64,000 nucleotides of DNA from Chitinophaga sancti (GCF_034087045.1 NZ_CP139247.1:7466001-7530000), one strand, 5' to 3'. Numbered from the stretch's first letter, positions 8,303 through 17,603 are shown. Numbers and translations: made by a program. The notes: generated from the sequence alone by a model not told the origin.

Positions 8303-8662
8303 ATGACAACCTACATGACCGTCACCGACTATATCACTTCGTTTCCCGCTGACATCCAGGCCCTGCTACAACAGGTACGGCAAACCATACAGCAGGCTGC
8401 CCCTGATGCTACAGAAACTATAAAATATGCCATACCTACTTTTGTACTAAATGGCAATCTGGTGCATTATGCGGCATTTAAGCACCACATTGGGTTCTAC
8501 CCTGCCCCAACAGGCATCAGGGCATTTGAAAAGGAATTAGCGCCTTATAAACAGGGAAAGGGATCGATCCAGTTTCCCTTTGATCAACCCCTTCCCCTGG
8601 ATCTTATTACTAAAATTGTTATTTACCGTGTAAAACAGAATGCCGAAAAAAAGAAGAAATAG
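8303..8662 (+). CDS. DUF1801 / YdhG-like protein
   Basis: This 119-residue protein has the DUF1801 pattern: a helical N-terminus (VTDYITSFPADIQALLQQVRQTIQQAAPDATETIKYAIPTF), then LVHYAAFKHHIGFYPAP and a C-terminal block (GSIQFPFDQPLPLDLITKIV) followed by a Lys-rich tail. The fold is that of the frataxin-like YdhG/YyaQ group, sometimes described as intracellular iron chaperones; that role is not certain for this member. Two starts, 8303 and 8318, are possible. The gene is transcribed alone and runs convergent with the GH20 gene. Confidence 0.75.
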   Translation: MTTYMTVTDYITSFPADIQALLQQVRQTIQQAAPDATETIKYAIPTFVLNGNLVHYAAFKHHIGFYPAPTGIRAFEKELAPYKQGKGSIQFPFDQPLPLDLITKIVIYRVKQNAEKKKK

Positions 8663-8680
8663 CTTCCCCTTTAAAATTAC

Positions 8681-10501
8681 TTACCCCTTTTTCAATTCAG
8701 CTACAGGTATGGAAATTATCCTGCCTACCGGCCTGCCTTTTTTAAAGCTCACAACCCTTAGCATTACCGCATCTTCCGGCAGCACAAAAGGCCCCTTGTA
8801 TAATAAAGACTTTATATCCGGGAATGAATTATCCACACTATAATGCATTTCCAATCCATCTATTTCAGGAATAAACGTACACACACCTGACTGCAGGGTT
8901 ACATCCGGCTCATACATACAAGGTGCATAATTAACCGTATCCCTCTCTAATAACTTCATATGCTGCTCTACCTTTTCGACAAAGCGCGGCCAGTCTTTCT
9001 TTGATGCCGGACTCCACAAACTCTCCGCCACCGCCAATCCACGTGGCCAGGTCATATATTCTACCTTGCTGAAATCGAAGATCTGCTCTGTCCACAAATT
9101 TGCCTGCCCACCTAAAACGTAGGCTGGATCTACACCAGCAGGTACCGGGTTGAATGCATACACCTTCTTCAATCGCAGGTTTTCATACACCTTTGATTCC
9201 ATGTATTTATTTCCCTGCACATAGTCAATGTACACATAGTTGTTCGGGGTCATCACTACCTGGTGTTTCAAACGGGCGGCCTCTATTCCCCCCTTCTCGC
9301 CTCTCCAGCTCATAATGGTAGCATTTGGTGCCACTCCACCTTCCAGGATCTCATCCCACCCTATCAGTTTCTTACCTTTGGATGCAACAATCGCTTCTAC
9401 TTTCTTTTCAAAATAAGCCTGCACCTCTTCATAGTTCTTCAGTTTTTCCTTCTGCATCAGCGCAGTCACATTCGGATCTTTCTGCCAATAGTTCTTCGCA
9501 CATTCATCACCACCTACATGTATGTATCCAAAGGGAAATAATCCCGCCACTTCTCCAAAAACCTTATCCAAAAACTTATATACCTCTGGTTTGGCTGGAT
9601 TGAGGGTATTATCATACCGGGCTACTATACCATGATCCGTCCAATCCATAAAACCCTTTTCACCGGAATACACCTTGTAATTCACTGCATCCTTTGTACC
9701 TGACAACTCCGGGTAGGCCACTACCGCAGCCATAGAGTGACCAGGAATATCTATTTCAGGAAGGATATCCACATACTGCGCCTTTGCATATTGTACTATG
9801 TCTTTGATATCCTGCTGGGTATAAAATCCACCATAGTTATACTTTGCATCTTTTTCAGGTGCTGAAAACTCACCGTAATAACCATACTTTTCCACACACC
9901 ATGCACCTACTTCTGTCAACCTGGGATAACTCTTTATTTCTATACGCCACCCACCATCATCTGTCAGGTGCCAATGCAGCACATTAAATTTATAAGCTGC
10001 TATTTCATCAATATACCGCATCACTTCTGCCTTTGTAAAGAAGTGCCTGGATACATCCAGCATCATGCCTCTCCACCCTACCAAAGGATAATCCCTGATT
10101 GTCAGGTAAGGCACCTCCGGCGTTACCAGCAACTGCCGCACAGTCTGTAACCCATAAAACAATCCATTCTCTTTATTTGCAGTAATATGAATCCCCTCCT
10201 TATCAATTTCAAGGAGGTAGCCTTCTGCACCAATACCACTATCTTCTTTTTTCAACAGGGCCAGGGAAATCCTAGTCGTATTCAAACCTGTTATATTCTT
10301 CCTGCAATCCGCTTCCAGCTGTGCCTTCGCTAATGATAAGGAAGCACTCTTAACATCCGTCGTCCAGCTGATGTCGTGCCCCAATGCCAAACTGCCACTA
10401 TGGACTTGCATAGATACAGGCTCAGGAATAATATTCGGTTGTTGTGCATGACTATTTATGTTGCAAAACATTGCCAACATCATAGCGGTAAGTAATCTCA
10501 T
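8681..10501 (-). CDS. Beta-N-acetylhexosaminidase, GH20
   Basis: This 606-residue secreted enzyme has a signal peptide (to NSHAQ, residue 19) and an N-terminal GH20b-like domain (about 25-130). The catalytic TIM barrel opens at WRGMMLDVSRHFF and contains NVLHWHLTDDGGWRIE and the catalytic Asp-Glu pair in HVGGDE. The last 80 residues form a small beta domain like the chitobiase C-terminal domain. GH20 enzymes remove terminal N-acetylglucosamine or galactosamine from chitin oligomers, glycoproteins or murein fragments by substrate-assisted catalysis. Chitin use would suit a Chitinophaga-like host. It is transcribed alone, divergent from the histidine kinase. Confidence 0.93.
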   Translation of the reverse strand: MRLLTAMMLAMFCNINSHAQQPNIIPEPVSMQVHSGSLALGHDISWTTDVKSASLSLAKAQLEADCRKNITGLNTTRISLALLKKEDSGIGAEGYLLEIDKEGIHITANKENGLFYGLQTVRQLLVTPEVPYLTIRDYPLVGWRGMMLDVSRHFFTKAEVMRYIDEIAAYKFNVLHWHLTDDGGWRIEIKSYPRLTEVGAWCVEKYGYYGEFSAPEKDAKYNYGGFYTQQDIKDIVQYAKAQYVDILPEIDIPGHSMAAVVAYPELSGTKDAVNYKVYSGEKGFMDWTDHGIVARYDNTLNPAKPEVYKFLDKVFGEVAGLFPFGYIHVGGDECAKNYWQKDPNVTALMQKEKLKNYEEVQAYFEKKVEAIVASKGKKLIGWDEILEGGVAPNATIMSWRGEKGGIEAARLKHQVVMTPNNYVYIDYVQGNKYMESKVYENLRLKKVYAFNPVPAGVDPAYVLGGQANLWTEQIFDFSKVEYMTWPRGLAVAESLWSPASKKDWPRFVEKVEQHMKLLERDTVNYAPCMYEPDVTLQSGVCTFIPEIDGLEMHYSVDNSFPDIKSLLYKGPFVLPEDAVMLRVVSFKKGRPVGRIISIPVAELKKG

Positions 10502-10550
10502 ACGTGAACTCTTTATTCCCGATAAAATAAGAAACTATTTCCTATTATCT

Positions 10551-10558
10551 TATATTTG
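10551..10558 (+). promoter_or_regulatory. -7 box of the histidine-kinase gene
   Basis: TATATTTG matches TAnnTTTG exactly and lies 26 bp upstream of the ATG at 10585. No clear -33 box is visible. Confidence 0.45.
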
Positions 10559-10584
10559 TTTTGGACGACACGCACACTATTCTA

Positions 10585-11760
10585 ATGGACACAAGACCAC
10601 TACCAGATGACTCCGCTTCCTACGAGCGCCTGCGACTGCTTGCTGAACAAAAAAACGCAGCTCTCCTTCTCAGTGAAGAGCGCTACCACAAAATGGTGGA
10701 AGAAGTGGAAGATTATGCCATCCTTCTCCTCGACATAGATGGCCGTATCATGAACTGGAATAAAGGCGCTGAAAAAATCAAAGGCTACAAAGAAGCAGAA
10801 ATAATAGGTCGTAACTTCCGCATCTTCTACCGTCAGGAAGATCAACAAAGGCAACTCCCCGAAAAACTCATTCAACAGGCCCGCAGCACCGGCAAAGCCA
10901 TTCACGAAGGTTGGCGCGTTCGCAAAGACGGCACCACCTTTTGGGGTAGCATAGTCATTACTGCGCTCCACGACGATCATCACAACATCATCGGCTTTTC
11001 CAAAGTGACCCGTGACCTCACTGAAAGAAAAATCGCCGAAAACAAGATAAAACAATACGCCAAAGAGCTGGAAGCCCAGAACAGGGACCTCCAACAATTT
11101 GCCTACGCCGCCGCCCATGATATGAAAGAACCCCTCCGTAAAGTACAGTTCTATACATCCACACTATTAGAAGGCATCGGCGCCACCCTGCCACCCAAGG
11201 AAAGGTCTTACCTGGAAAGGGCCGTAGATGCCGCACAGCGTATGCAGCGGCTCATCGAAGACCTTTTTACTTATACAAGAATATCAGGAGAAGTTCCTGC
11301 TTTTGAGCAGGTTCCCCTCAATAATTTAATTGAAGACGTCCTCTCCCACCACCAGGAAACAATCGCATCCATCAACGCCTATATCGAAATCGGCCCTCTG
11401 CCTGTCGTGCCCGGCATCACCTTTCAGTTACGCCAGCTGCTGGACAACCTGATCGGCAATTCCCTGAAATACCATCACACAGAGAAAACCCCTCATATTG
11501 TTATCCAATCGACCGTATATAATGACAAATGCGAAATCACCATCCAGGATAATGGCATTGGCTTTGAACCGCAAAACTGTGAAAAAATATTTGAAATTTT
11601 TGAACGCCTTCACGGTCGTGAAAACTATCCGGGTACCGGCATAGGACTGGCCCTCTGCCAGCGTATCGTACGAAACCATCAGGGTACTATTACCGCTACC
11701 GGCCAGGTGAATGAAGGAGCTACCTTTACCATCACCTTACCTATCATTAATATGGAATAA
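10585..11760 (+). CDS. PAS-domain sensor histidine kinase
   Basis: Starting at ATG 10585 the protein has 391 residues; a TTG at 10561 is in frame but lies on the promoter. Residues 30-150 form a PAS domain with its PAC strand (GFSKVTRDLTERK), followed by a short coiled coil and the HisKA motif AAAHDMKEPLR (H178). The ATPase domain has the N-box DNLIGNSLKYHH, G1 DNGIGF and G2 GTGIGLALC. There is no membrane segment, so it senses a cytoplasmic signal. It has no receiver domain; the CheY-like gene at 11919, convergent just downstream, is the natural partner. A 56-bp repeat array starts right at its stop codon. Confidence 0.9.
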   Translation: MDTRPLPDDSASYERLRLLAEQKNAALLLSEERYHKMVEEVEDYAILLLDIDGRIMNWNKGAEKIKGYKEAEIIGRNFRIFYRQEDQQRQLPEKLIQQARSTGKAIHEGWRVRKDGTTFWGSIVITALHDDHHNIIGFSKVTRDLTERKIAENKIKQYAKELEAQNRDLQQFAYAAAHDMKEPLRKVQFYTSTLLEGIGATLPPKERSYLERAVDAAQRMQRLIEDLFTYTRISGEVPAFEQVPLNNLIEDVLSHHQETIASINAYIEIGPLPVVPGITFQLRQLLDNLIGNSLKYHHTEKTPHIVIQSTVYNDKCEITIQDNGIGFEPQNCEKIFEIFERLHGRENYPGTGIGLALCQRIVRNHQGTITATGQVNEGATFTITLPIINME

Positions 11761-11880
11761 CTGCTTCCAATAACAACTGCTTCTAATATGGAATAACTAC
11801 TTCTAATAAGAAAGAACTACTTCTAATAAAAACTGCTTCTAATATTGAATTACTACTTCTAATAAGGAACAACTACTTCT
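11761..11880. repeat. Compound tandem repeat after the kinase stop codon
   Basis: Seven copies of CTRCTTCTAAT-like 11-mers start at 11761, 11777, 11797, 11817, 11833, 11853 and 11873, with spacings 16, 20, 20, 16, 20, 20. This makes a 56-bp higher-order unit of three subrepeats. The sequence AATATGGAATAACT covering the kinase stop codon recurs at 11785-11798, so the array grew from the gene's 3' end. Confidence 0.85.
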
Positions 11881-11918
11881 TTGCCATAAATCTGAAATAA
11901 TTTCTATACTCCGCTCAA

Positions 11919-12323
11919 TTACCTCGCCACTCCTCCCTCACAAATCCGAAATAACTCCTGTACCATCGCTTGTAATTCAGGCCTGTTATTCGGCTTTACA
12001 AAATATTTCACTGCACCCAGCTCTCGGCATAACTGCATATGCTCCGGCTGACTGGATGTACTCCATACCACCTTCGGTATGTTCACCTGCAGTATCTTTT
12101 CCAATACCTCCCTCCCATTCATCACCGGCATCTTATAATCCAATATGATCAATGACGGCCACTCAACAGGTGCCTGCTCAGCAAGGTAATCCAATACCTT
12201 CTGCCCATTAAAAACAGTATTGATTTGTGTAGTTGGCTGCTCCTGTAATATAGCCTCTATCAATATTTCCTGATCCTCCCTGTCGTCGTCGGCTAACAGG
12301 AATTTAAACATTCTCTCATTCAT
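11919..12323 (-). CDS. Single-domain response regulator (CheY-like receiver)
   Basis: This 134-residue protein is one receiver domain with the acidic pocket D12-D14 (LADDDRED), phosphoacceptor D62 (LIILDYKMP), the Ser/Thr switch in WSTSS and K110 (YFVKP). The insertion REDQEI after the acidic pocket and the absence of an output domain are typical of Rcp1-like regulators that pair with cytoplasmic PAS or phytochrome kinases. Its neighbour, the PAS kinase at 10585, lacks a receiver, so the two probably form one phosphorelay step even though they are convergent. The output is unknown; such proteins often act by protein-protein contact. Confidence 0.9.
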   Translation of the reverse strand: MNERMFKFLLADDDREDQEILIEAILQEQPTTQINTVFNGQKVLDYLAEQAPVEWPSLIILDYKMPVMNGREVLEKILQVNIPKVVWSTSSQPEHMQLCRELGAVKYFVKPNNRPELQAMVQELFRICEGGVAR

Positions 12324-12352
12324 AGCGCGATAACTAATATACTACTTATCGC

Positions 12353-14839
12353 TTAAAAATCAAACTTCAACATCGCCCTGATTCCCCAAGATGGCACCTC
12401 CGGATGATCGAGATAGGTGAACCGCTTTACCACATCGACCCTGATGATCTTAAAGATATTGCCAATACCCACACTTCCCTCTATATAAGGCCCGTTATTC
12501 AACGAATAGGTGCCGGATGGGAACAGCATCAGTTTTCCTTCATTCTCACTCCTCAACCCACCCCACAGGAACTTCGCATTCACCACTTCTCTCCATTTCA
12601 ACCTGCGTAACAATGGCACCTTGTTAAAGAAAAATCCATTGAAGTGATGATCTATATTCACACCTGCATAATGATCGCTCACAAACTCCAAAAAGTTCAT
12701 CAGGTTGTAAGACTGCAACTGAAAGGAATATGTCTGGTTCGCTCTGTGAATATCGAGCAATGGAAACGGTACCTGTCCAAACAAATATGAACCTTCTGCA
12801 CTCACATCCGTATACCCCAACTGTGACAAATAAAACCGCTTTGATATATTCAATCCTATATGCTGGTAATTGTATTCACTATTCAGCAATCCTTTAATAC
12901 CCTGGTTGTACCGCAGTGTAAATACAGGATACTTATCTGTGATCGGTGTGCGGTATAATTTACTCTGGTAAAACTGTTCATGTGGTGCATAACGCAATGT
13001 CATATTCACTTCGCTGGTCTTCACACCTGCTACATTGACCACATCTTCATTCACCATTTTCTGGAAAGACAACCCTCCTGCCGGATGCTGATTCCAGTAT
13101 TTAAATCCAAAGGAATAAGAGAAATGATTCTGTAGCTCATGCATGTACTCTACCTTGAAAAAATCATTGTACAGCATCTGATTGCTGGTGCCGCGCTTGA
13201 ATGATAACAACACGTTGTTCTCCTGCACAAATTGCAGTTCCTGACCCGGAATCTTGGTATCGTGTTGAAAACTAGCCCTGATGTAATGTTGAGGGAAAGT
13301 ATAAATTGATTTATTGTTCAATGAATAAGTGGCACTCGCAAAATACTTAAAGCGTTCATCTTTTACCCCATATGCCACATACCCTTCAAAGTAAATCCGC
13401 TTGCTCAGTTTCTCCGTCGTTCTGCCACCAAAACGTGGCCGGAAACCTTCCACTGCATTAAAACTGTAGAAAGTATTCACCGGTCCTATTTCAAAAGGTC
13501 CGAAGTTTTTAAACCCGATCAATAAAAATGTCGCCCAGTTCACCGCTCTCTTAAAAGAAGGGGTATGCTGCAGGCTATCCATATTTTTGTACACATCCGA
13601 CGCTGGTCCTGACAATGCAAAAGGACGATTCGACGTCCAGTAACCGGTATCCTTTTTCTCAGCATCTGCAAGCGTTTCTACCGCAGGTCCTGCATAATCT
13701 GCAGCAGGTCTTTTTTTATCCAGGAAAAAGCTATCTATCTGCACAATGCGTTCTCCATACATTCCTTTTCCTTTCTCTTTGCTGAGACCAAAATCCATCT
13801 TCAGCGTACTTTCTTTCAACTGGTTTCGCTCATCAAAAGTGAGGTTGGCTTCCATACGCCGTACAAAGTTCAGGTTGATACGCTTATCCACAGTCAGTTC
13901 TGCCCGCGATATGGCATATGTACCATCCAGCCTGATATACAACCGTCCTTCAAAGAGCAGGTCTGTTTTACTCCGGGGACTGAAATCCAGTACCACCTGA
14001 TTATCTACAGTATCGGTGATGAAATATTTATAGAATCCTGGTGCACCACCGGCCACAGGACTCAATAACTGGTTCGTCATCACCATGATATTATTCTGGT
14101 AAATATCTATATCCTGGTAAAAGAAATTGAGTGTGGAAGACCAGCCCTTATTATCTATCAGATTTTCATCGTACTTCACCTGTTTGCTGGCACGGATAAC
14201 CTGCTTTTTGGTATAAGGATTGCGACGATAATAATTGTCAGACATCTTTTCTTCCATATACACAGGCAGCATCAGCCTGCCACCAATGGCATTGGAATCC
14301 TGCTCTGTAAAAAGGAACTGGTAATTTTTAAAGAGATGCCGGTTACGAAAGCTATCTGTCAGATGACTGAGGGAGAGTAACATCCTTTCATATTTATGAT
14401 ACTCTGCATAGTCATAATTTTCCGGACGGTTCTTTGATTTATGTGCAATCACTTCCCTGATCAGGTCTACGGCAGGATTATTCTTATTCGAATATTTCTG
14501 CTTTTTTCCCGATTTGACCACGACTTCGTTCAGGCCATAGGTATCTTGTACCAGTTTTACGTTGATCACCTGCTGCTTGTCGGGTACTACGGCAAATTTC
14601 ACCGTTTTGTATCCCATTGCGTAAACGGAGATCTGTGTAAATGGTTCGTTGGTCGTCAATGTAAAATGACCTTTTTCGTCAGAATGTGTACCGATTGTTT
14701 TGCCAGCAACCACAATACTCACCATCTGCAAGGGAGCATGGGTTCCGGCGTCGGTCACTGTTCCTGACACAATAGTCTGGGCAACAAGAGAAATAGGAAA
14801 GGCAATCAATAAAAAATACGATAGTATCGTACACTTCAT
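12353..14839 (-). CDS. DUF5686 protein with carboxypeptidase-like regulatory domain
   Basis: This 828-residue protein has a signal peptide (to SLVAQ), then a carboxypeptidase-regulatory-like beta sandwich (residues 22-110: VSGTVTDAGTHAPLQMVSIVV, GHFTLTT) like the plug-side extension of SusC proteins. The long remainder, with LNEVVVKSGKK and NPAVDLIREVIAHKSKNRPENYDYAEYHKYERM, is the DUF5686 signature, ending in barrel-like strands and a terminal Phe. DUF5686 proteins are outer-membrane proteins of Bacteroidota of unknown function. It lies 29 bp upstream of the response-regulator gene on the same strand and may be co-transcribed with it. The length is typical for the family. Confidence 0.82.
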   Translation of the reverse strand: MKCTILSYFLLIAFPISLVAQTIVSGTVTDAGTHAPLQMVSIVVAGKTIGTHSDEKGHFTLTTNEPFTQISVYAMGYKTVKFAVVPDKQQVINVKLVQDTYGLNEVVVKSGKKQKYSNKNNPAVDLIREVIAHKSKNRPENYDYAEYHKYERMLLSLSHLTDSFRNRHLFKNYQFLFTEQDSNAIGGRLMLPVYMEEKMSDNYYRRNPYTKKQVIRASKQVKYDENLIDNKGWSSTLNFFYQDIDIYQNNIMVMTNQLLSPVAGGAPGFYKYFITDTVDNQVVLDFSPRSKTDLLFEGRLYIRLDGTYAISRAELTVDKRINLNFVRRMEANLTFDERNQLKESTLKMDFGLSKEKGKGMYGERIVQIDSFFLDKKRPAADYAGPAVETLADAEKKDTGYWTSNRPFALSGPASDVYKNMDSLQHTPSFKRAVNWATFLLIGFKNFGPFEIGPVNTFYSFNAVEGFRPRFGGRTTEKLSKRIYFEGYVAYGVKDERFKYFASATYSLNNKSIYTFPQHYIRASFQHDTKIPGQELQFVQENNVLLSFKRGTSNQMLYNDFFKVEYMHELQNHFSYSFGFKYWNQHPAGGLSFQKMVNEDVVNVAGVKTSEVNMTLRYAPHEQFYQSKLYRTPITDKYPVFTLRYNQGIKGLLNSEYNYQHIGLNISKRFYLSQLGYTDVSAEGSYLFGQVPFPLLDIHRANQTYSFQLQSYNLMNFLEFVSDHYAGVNIDHHFNGFFFNKVPLLRRLKWREVVNAKFLWGGLRSENEGKLMLFPSGTYSLNNGPYIEGSVGIGNIFKIIRVDVVKRFTYLDHPEVPSWGIRAMLKFDF

Positions 14840-15210
14840 AAGGTCTTTGTTCGTTCGCGTACAGGTAGCCTGCGGGTCAATACTACAACTGAATCCGATA
14901 AATCAGGCCAGCTTATAGGCATATGCCGGAATTGTCGCGACCAGCACTCAGATTCCTGCGATATGACCCTAAAAGCGAACACAGCTATGCAAAAACGGTA
15001 CATCGACAAACTTTTGACCCTTGTCGCTAATATTAAATGATTATGAACAAAAAGAGGACATTTGAATAAATAATTACCTTACAGTCTGAATAGATTGAAT
15101 AGAATACCTACAACTTAAAAAAAACGATTGATAGAAGCTGCCGCAAGTGACAAGACCTACATTGTCAACCCCGGCATGGCAATTGAAACTCAGTGTAAAC
15201 GACTTTATTT
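14840..15210. other. Intergenic region of 371 bp between divergent genes
   Basis: It should hold the promoters of the DUF5686 gene and the PAP2 gene. I see only the short palindrome GGCATATGCC near 14919 and no convincing -33/-7 pair, RNA gene or small coding frame. Confidence 0.5.
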
Positions 15211-15807
15211 ATGGACATTTTACATTCGTTCAGGGAACTGGACAAGGTCCTTTTTATGCTTATTAATCACGATTCAGATGTTAAATACCTGGATCCTATC
15301 ATGATGGCAATAAGAGAACCACTCACATGGATTCCCCTCTATGCGTTTATGTTATGGTTCAGCATTCGTAAGCTGAAACACAATGCAGTGTTGTTTATTA
15401 TTATGACCCTGGTGGCCTTTGCATTTACAGACGCAATGTGTGCACAGTTTGTTAAACCATTCATAGGCAGACTACGCCCCTGCTATGATCCTGAATTGAA
15501 CGGTATGGTGAGAAGCCTGGTAGATTGTGGCGGCCAATACTCCTTCCCATCCAATCATGCTGCCAATCACTTTGCATTGGCAACCTACTGGTTTTTTGCA
15601 ATCAGACATTACTTAGATAAAAAATGGCACTGGTTGTGGATATGGGCAGCAGCAGTATGTTATGCACAGGTGTACGTCGGTAAACATTTCCCTTCTGACG
15701 TGTTAGGTGGGGCAATCATCGGTTCGCTGGTGGGTGTTGCAGTTTTTCAGCTTTCACTAAGATGGCAATTCGTCTATAATATTAAAAAGGGTTTATATCA
15801 AAAATAA
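15211..15807 (+). CDS. PAP2-family membrane phosphatase
   Basis: This 198-residue protein has about five membrane helices and the three PAP2 motifs: KPFIGRLRP (82-90), FPSNHAANH (112-120) and AQVYVGKHFPSD (152-163). These supply the catalytic His residues of lipid phosphatases that act on phosphatidic acid or undecaprenyl diphosphate at the outer face of the inner membrane. In motif 3 the usual Ser-Arg is Ala-Gln (152-153); as the catalytic His159 and Asp163 are kept, I read this as family variation. The gene is alone and ends at a strong terminator shared with the convergent SRPBCC gene. Confidence 0.88.
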   Translation: MDILHSFRELDKVLFMLINHDSDVKYLDPIMMAIREPLTWIPLYAFMLWFSIRKLKHNAVLFIIMTLVAFAFTDAMCAQFVKPFIGRLRPCYDPELNGMVRSLVDCGGQYSFPSNHAANHFALATYWFFAIRHYLDKKWHWLWIWAAAVCYAQVYVGKHFPSDVLGGAIIGSLVGVAVFQLSLRWQFVYNIKKGLYQK

Positions 15808-15814
15808 TGACTTG

Positions 15815-15852
15815 AAAAGGGGGTGTATCAAATGTATGATACACCCCCTTTT
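15815..15852. terminator. Bidirectional intrinsic terminator
   Basis: Arms 15815-15830 and 15837-15852 form a 16-bp perfect stem with a 6-nt loop, A-rich on one side and T-rich on the other. It serves the convergent PAP2 and SRPBCC genes. Confidence 0.9.
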
Positions 15853-15860
15853 TAATTCGC

Positions 15861-16271
15861 TTAGATGGACTCAGTGTACTTCTTAAAATTATCAAGAATT
15901 GCCTGCCATCCCGCTCTTTGCATTTCTTCGGGGTTTTGCTTTTCAGGTTCGAAAGTCTCGTTAATATCAGTTGAGTCTCCATGACTGTGGAAATAGATAT
16001 CTACTTTTCGGCCATCGCCGAGGGTATAGCCGATTTTTTCGTGCGGCTTTACCACATCGTAGGTACCCCAAAAATCAAAGCCCATACTGCCATCTTTTGC
16101 TTCCATCCTGGAAGAAAACCGACCTCCCGGACGCAGGTCATTTGTTGCCGTGGGTGTGTGCCAGTCTTCAGAAGCTGTGCTCCATTTAACAATGTGTTCG
16201 GGATTACTCCAGATTTTCCACACCTTGTCTACAGGTGCATGAACCGTGGTTTTGATGGTGATCGCGCTCAT
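15861..16271 (-). CDS. SRPBCC / AHSA1-like domain protein
   Basis: This 136-residue protein begins ITIKTTVHAPVDKVWKIWSNPEHIVKW, the strand-helix start of the START/Bet v1-like SRPBCC fold. It continues with DLRPGGRFSSRMEAKDGSMGFDFWGTY and ends with AGWQAILDNFKKY, the pattern of AHSA1-type proteins. The fold encloses a hydrophobic ligand pocket; members act as small-molecule binding or co-chaperone-like proteins and many are uncharacterised. It is transcribed alone toward the PAP2 gene. The family assignment is firm, the ligand unknown. Confidence 0.85.
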   Translation of the reverse strand: MSAITIKTTVHAPVDKVWKIWSNPEHIVKWSTASEDWHTPTATNDLRPGGRFSSRMEAKDGSMGFDFWGTYDVVKPHEKIGYTLGDGRKVDIYFHSHGDSTDINETFEPEKQNPEEMQRAGWQAILDNFKKYTESI

Positions 16272-16296
16272 GGTGTTTGATTTTTATACAACAAAT

Positions 16297-16525
16297 TTAA
16301 GTTAAGTCATTTATTCCAATTATGGGCAATTCCGACAATTGCCGGGTACGATGCGTCACATATCTGTTCACTACAGGAAACTGTGCAATGCGCAGGTAGT
16401 TGCCATGCAGGTCTTCATCACCTCTATATAAACTTATCATCATAACGACGCAGATCGGTATAGCCTTGTACGGTGGTTACCAGTATACCTGAGACTTCAT
16501 TTACGTGGGTATTGTTTTACTAACA
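16297..16525 (-). pseudogene. Frameshifted gene remnant (possible SusD-like C-terminus)
   Basis: On the minus strand a 47-codon frame (ATG 16440 to TAA 16297) reads SLYRGDEDLHGNYLRIAQF and TRQLSELPIIGINDLT. Directly before it, in another frame, comes EVSGILVTTVQGYTDLRRYDDKF. Joined by one frameshift near 16430 the two make a continuous, protein-like stretch of about 75 residues. Nothing upstream continues it, so it is a decayed 3' fragment. The GYTDLRRYD element faintly resembles C-terminal parts of RagB/SusD proteins, but I cannot confirm this. Confidence 0.4.
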
Positions 16526-16654
16526 AAATTAAAAATCACGTAGATTACTTTGAAAACACGCATATCTGCGGAAGTACAGCTATTTTATTAAATAGGTAAA
16601 GGTAAGCCTCCATATATTAGCCGTATTCATGTTTGAATTTTATAACTTTAATGT

Positions 16655-17551
16655 ATGAAACGCGCCGAAAGTATCCAGGAATTTTACAATCGTCACCCCG
16701 AAGCGACGCCCATGAGCGAAAACGGCCCTGGGCATTTTAACATCTTCAGGCGGCAGGCCTGTGTGACAAACAGCCCATACAGTCGGCGGGACTTCTATAA
16801 AATATCACTGATCATTGGTACTGGCAAGATTCACTATGCCGATACCTGGATCAATATTGACCGGCCTGCTTTGCTCTTCTCCAACCCCATGGTACCTTAT
16901 TCCTGGGAAACGAACGATCCGGATCAGCGTGGCTGGTACTGTATTTTCACGGAATCATTCCTGTCACAGATAGAGAAATTACAGGATGCTCCCCTGTTCA
17001 GCATCGGCACGCCTCATCCTGTTTTCTTTCCAAATGGAGCGCAAATTGAGGAAATCTCCTCCATTTTTGATAAAATGGTCAGGGAAATGAACAGCGAATA
17101 TGTACACAAGTTCAGCGTACTCCGCAATTGTGTTCAACTACTCATTCACGAAGGTATGAAGATGACGCCTGCAGGTTCATTTGAAAAACATACCAATGCC
17201 TCGACCCGTATTTCCAGTTTATTCCTGGAGCTACTGGAAAGACAGTTTCCTATCGATACACCTGAGGCGGCACTCAGATTAAAGACTGCCAACGACTTTG
17301 CGCAGAGTCTTTCAGTACATGTCAATCACCTGAACCGTTCCGTCAAGGAAATCACCGGCAAGACTACCACTGCGCACATCGCTGCCCGCATTACCCGCGA
17401 AGCAACAGCACTCCTGCAGCACACTGATTGGAACATTGCTGAAATTGGATACGCACTGGGTTTTGAGTCACCTCCTTACTTTACTAACTTCTTCCGCAAG
17501 CATGCCGGCGTAGCACCGGGCGAAATCCGTAACGGAGCCGTACTTGTTTGA
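16655..17551 (+). CDS. AraC-family transcriptional regulator
   Basis: This 298-residue protein has an N-terminal cupin-like sensing domain (about 20-165, with RRDFYKISLIIGTGKIHYADTW) and a C-terminal AraC/HTH_18 domain (about 195-295) with ARITREATALLQHTDWNIAEIGYALGFESPPYFTNFFRKHAGVAP. It is followed after 84 bp by an aldo/keto reductase on the same strand, a common pairing in which the regulator controls the neighbouring reductase in response to an aldehyde or quinone-like compound. The effector is not known. The length and start are typical. Confidence 0.9.
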   Translation: MKRAESIQEFYNRHPEATPMSENGPGHFNIFRRQACVTNSPYSRRDFYKISLIIGTGKIHYADTWINIDRPALLFSNPMVPYSWETNDPDQRGWYCIFTESFLSQIEKLQDAPLFSIGTPHPVFFPNGAQIEEISSIFDKMVREMNSEYVHKFSVLRNCVQLLIHEGMKMTPAGSFEKHTNASTRISSLFLELLERQFPIDTPEAALRLKTANDFAQSLSVHVNHLNRSVKEITGKTTTAHIAARITREATALLQHTDWNIAEIGYALGFESPPYFTNFFRKHAGVAPGEIRNGAVLV

Positions 17552-17603
17552 AAATTGTAAGTTTCCGTTTGAATCCCTTAATAGCCGCCTGCTATGCGGC
17601 TCC

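Noticed and set aside
10600..11118. A 172-residue minus-strand frame opposite the histidine kinase
   Set aside because: It is the complement of well-conserved PAS and HisKA coding sequence and has a hydrophobic, Val/Phe-biased composition without motifs.
11761..11880. CRISPR array
   Set aside because: Repeats are too short, imperfect and without unique spacers; no cas genes are present. The same holds for 26441-26517 and 45591-45674.
15661..15705. PAP2 phosphatase inactivated by loss of Ser-Arg in motif 3
   Set aside because: The catalytic His and Asp, and motifs 1 and 2, are intact; Ala-Gln at this place seems a tolerated family variant.
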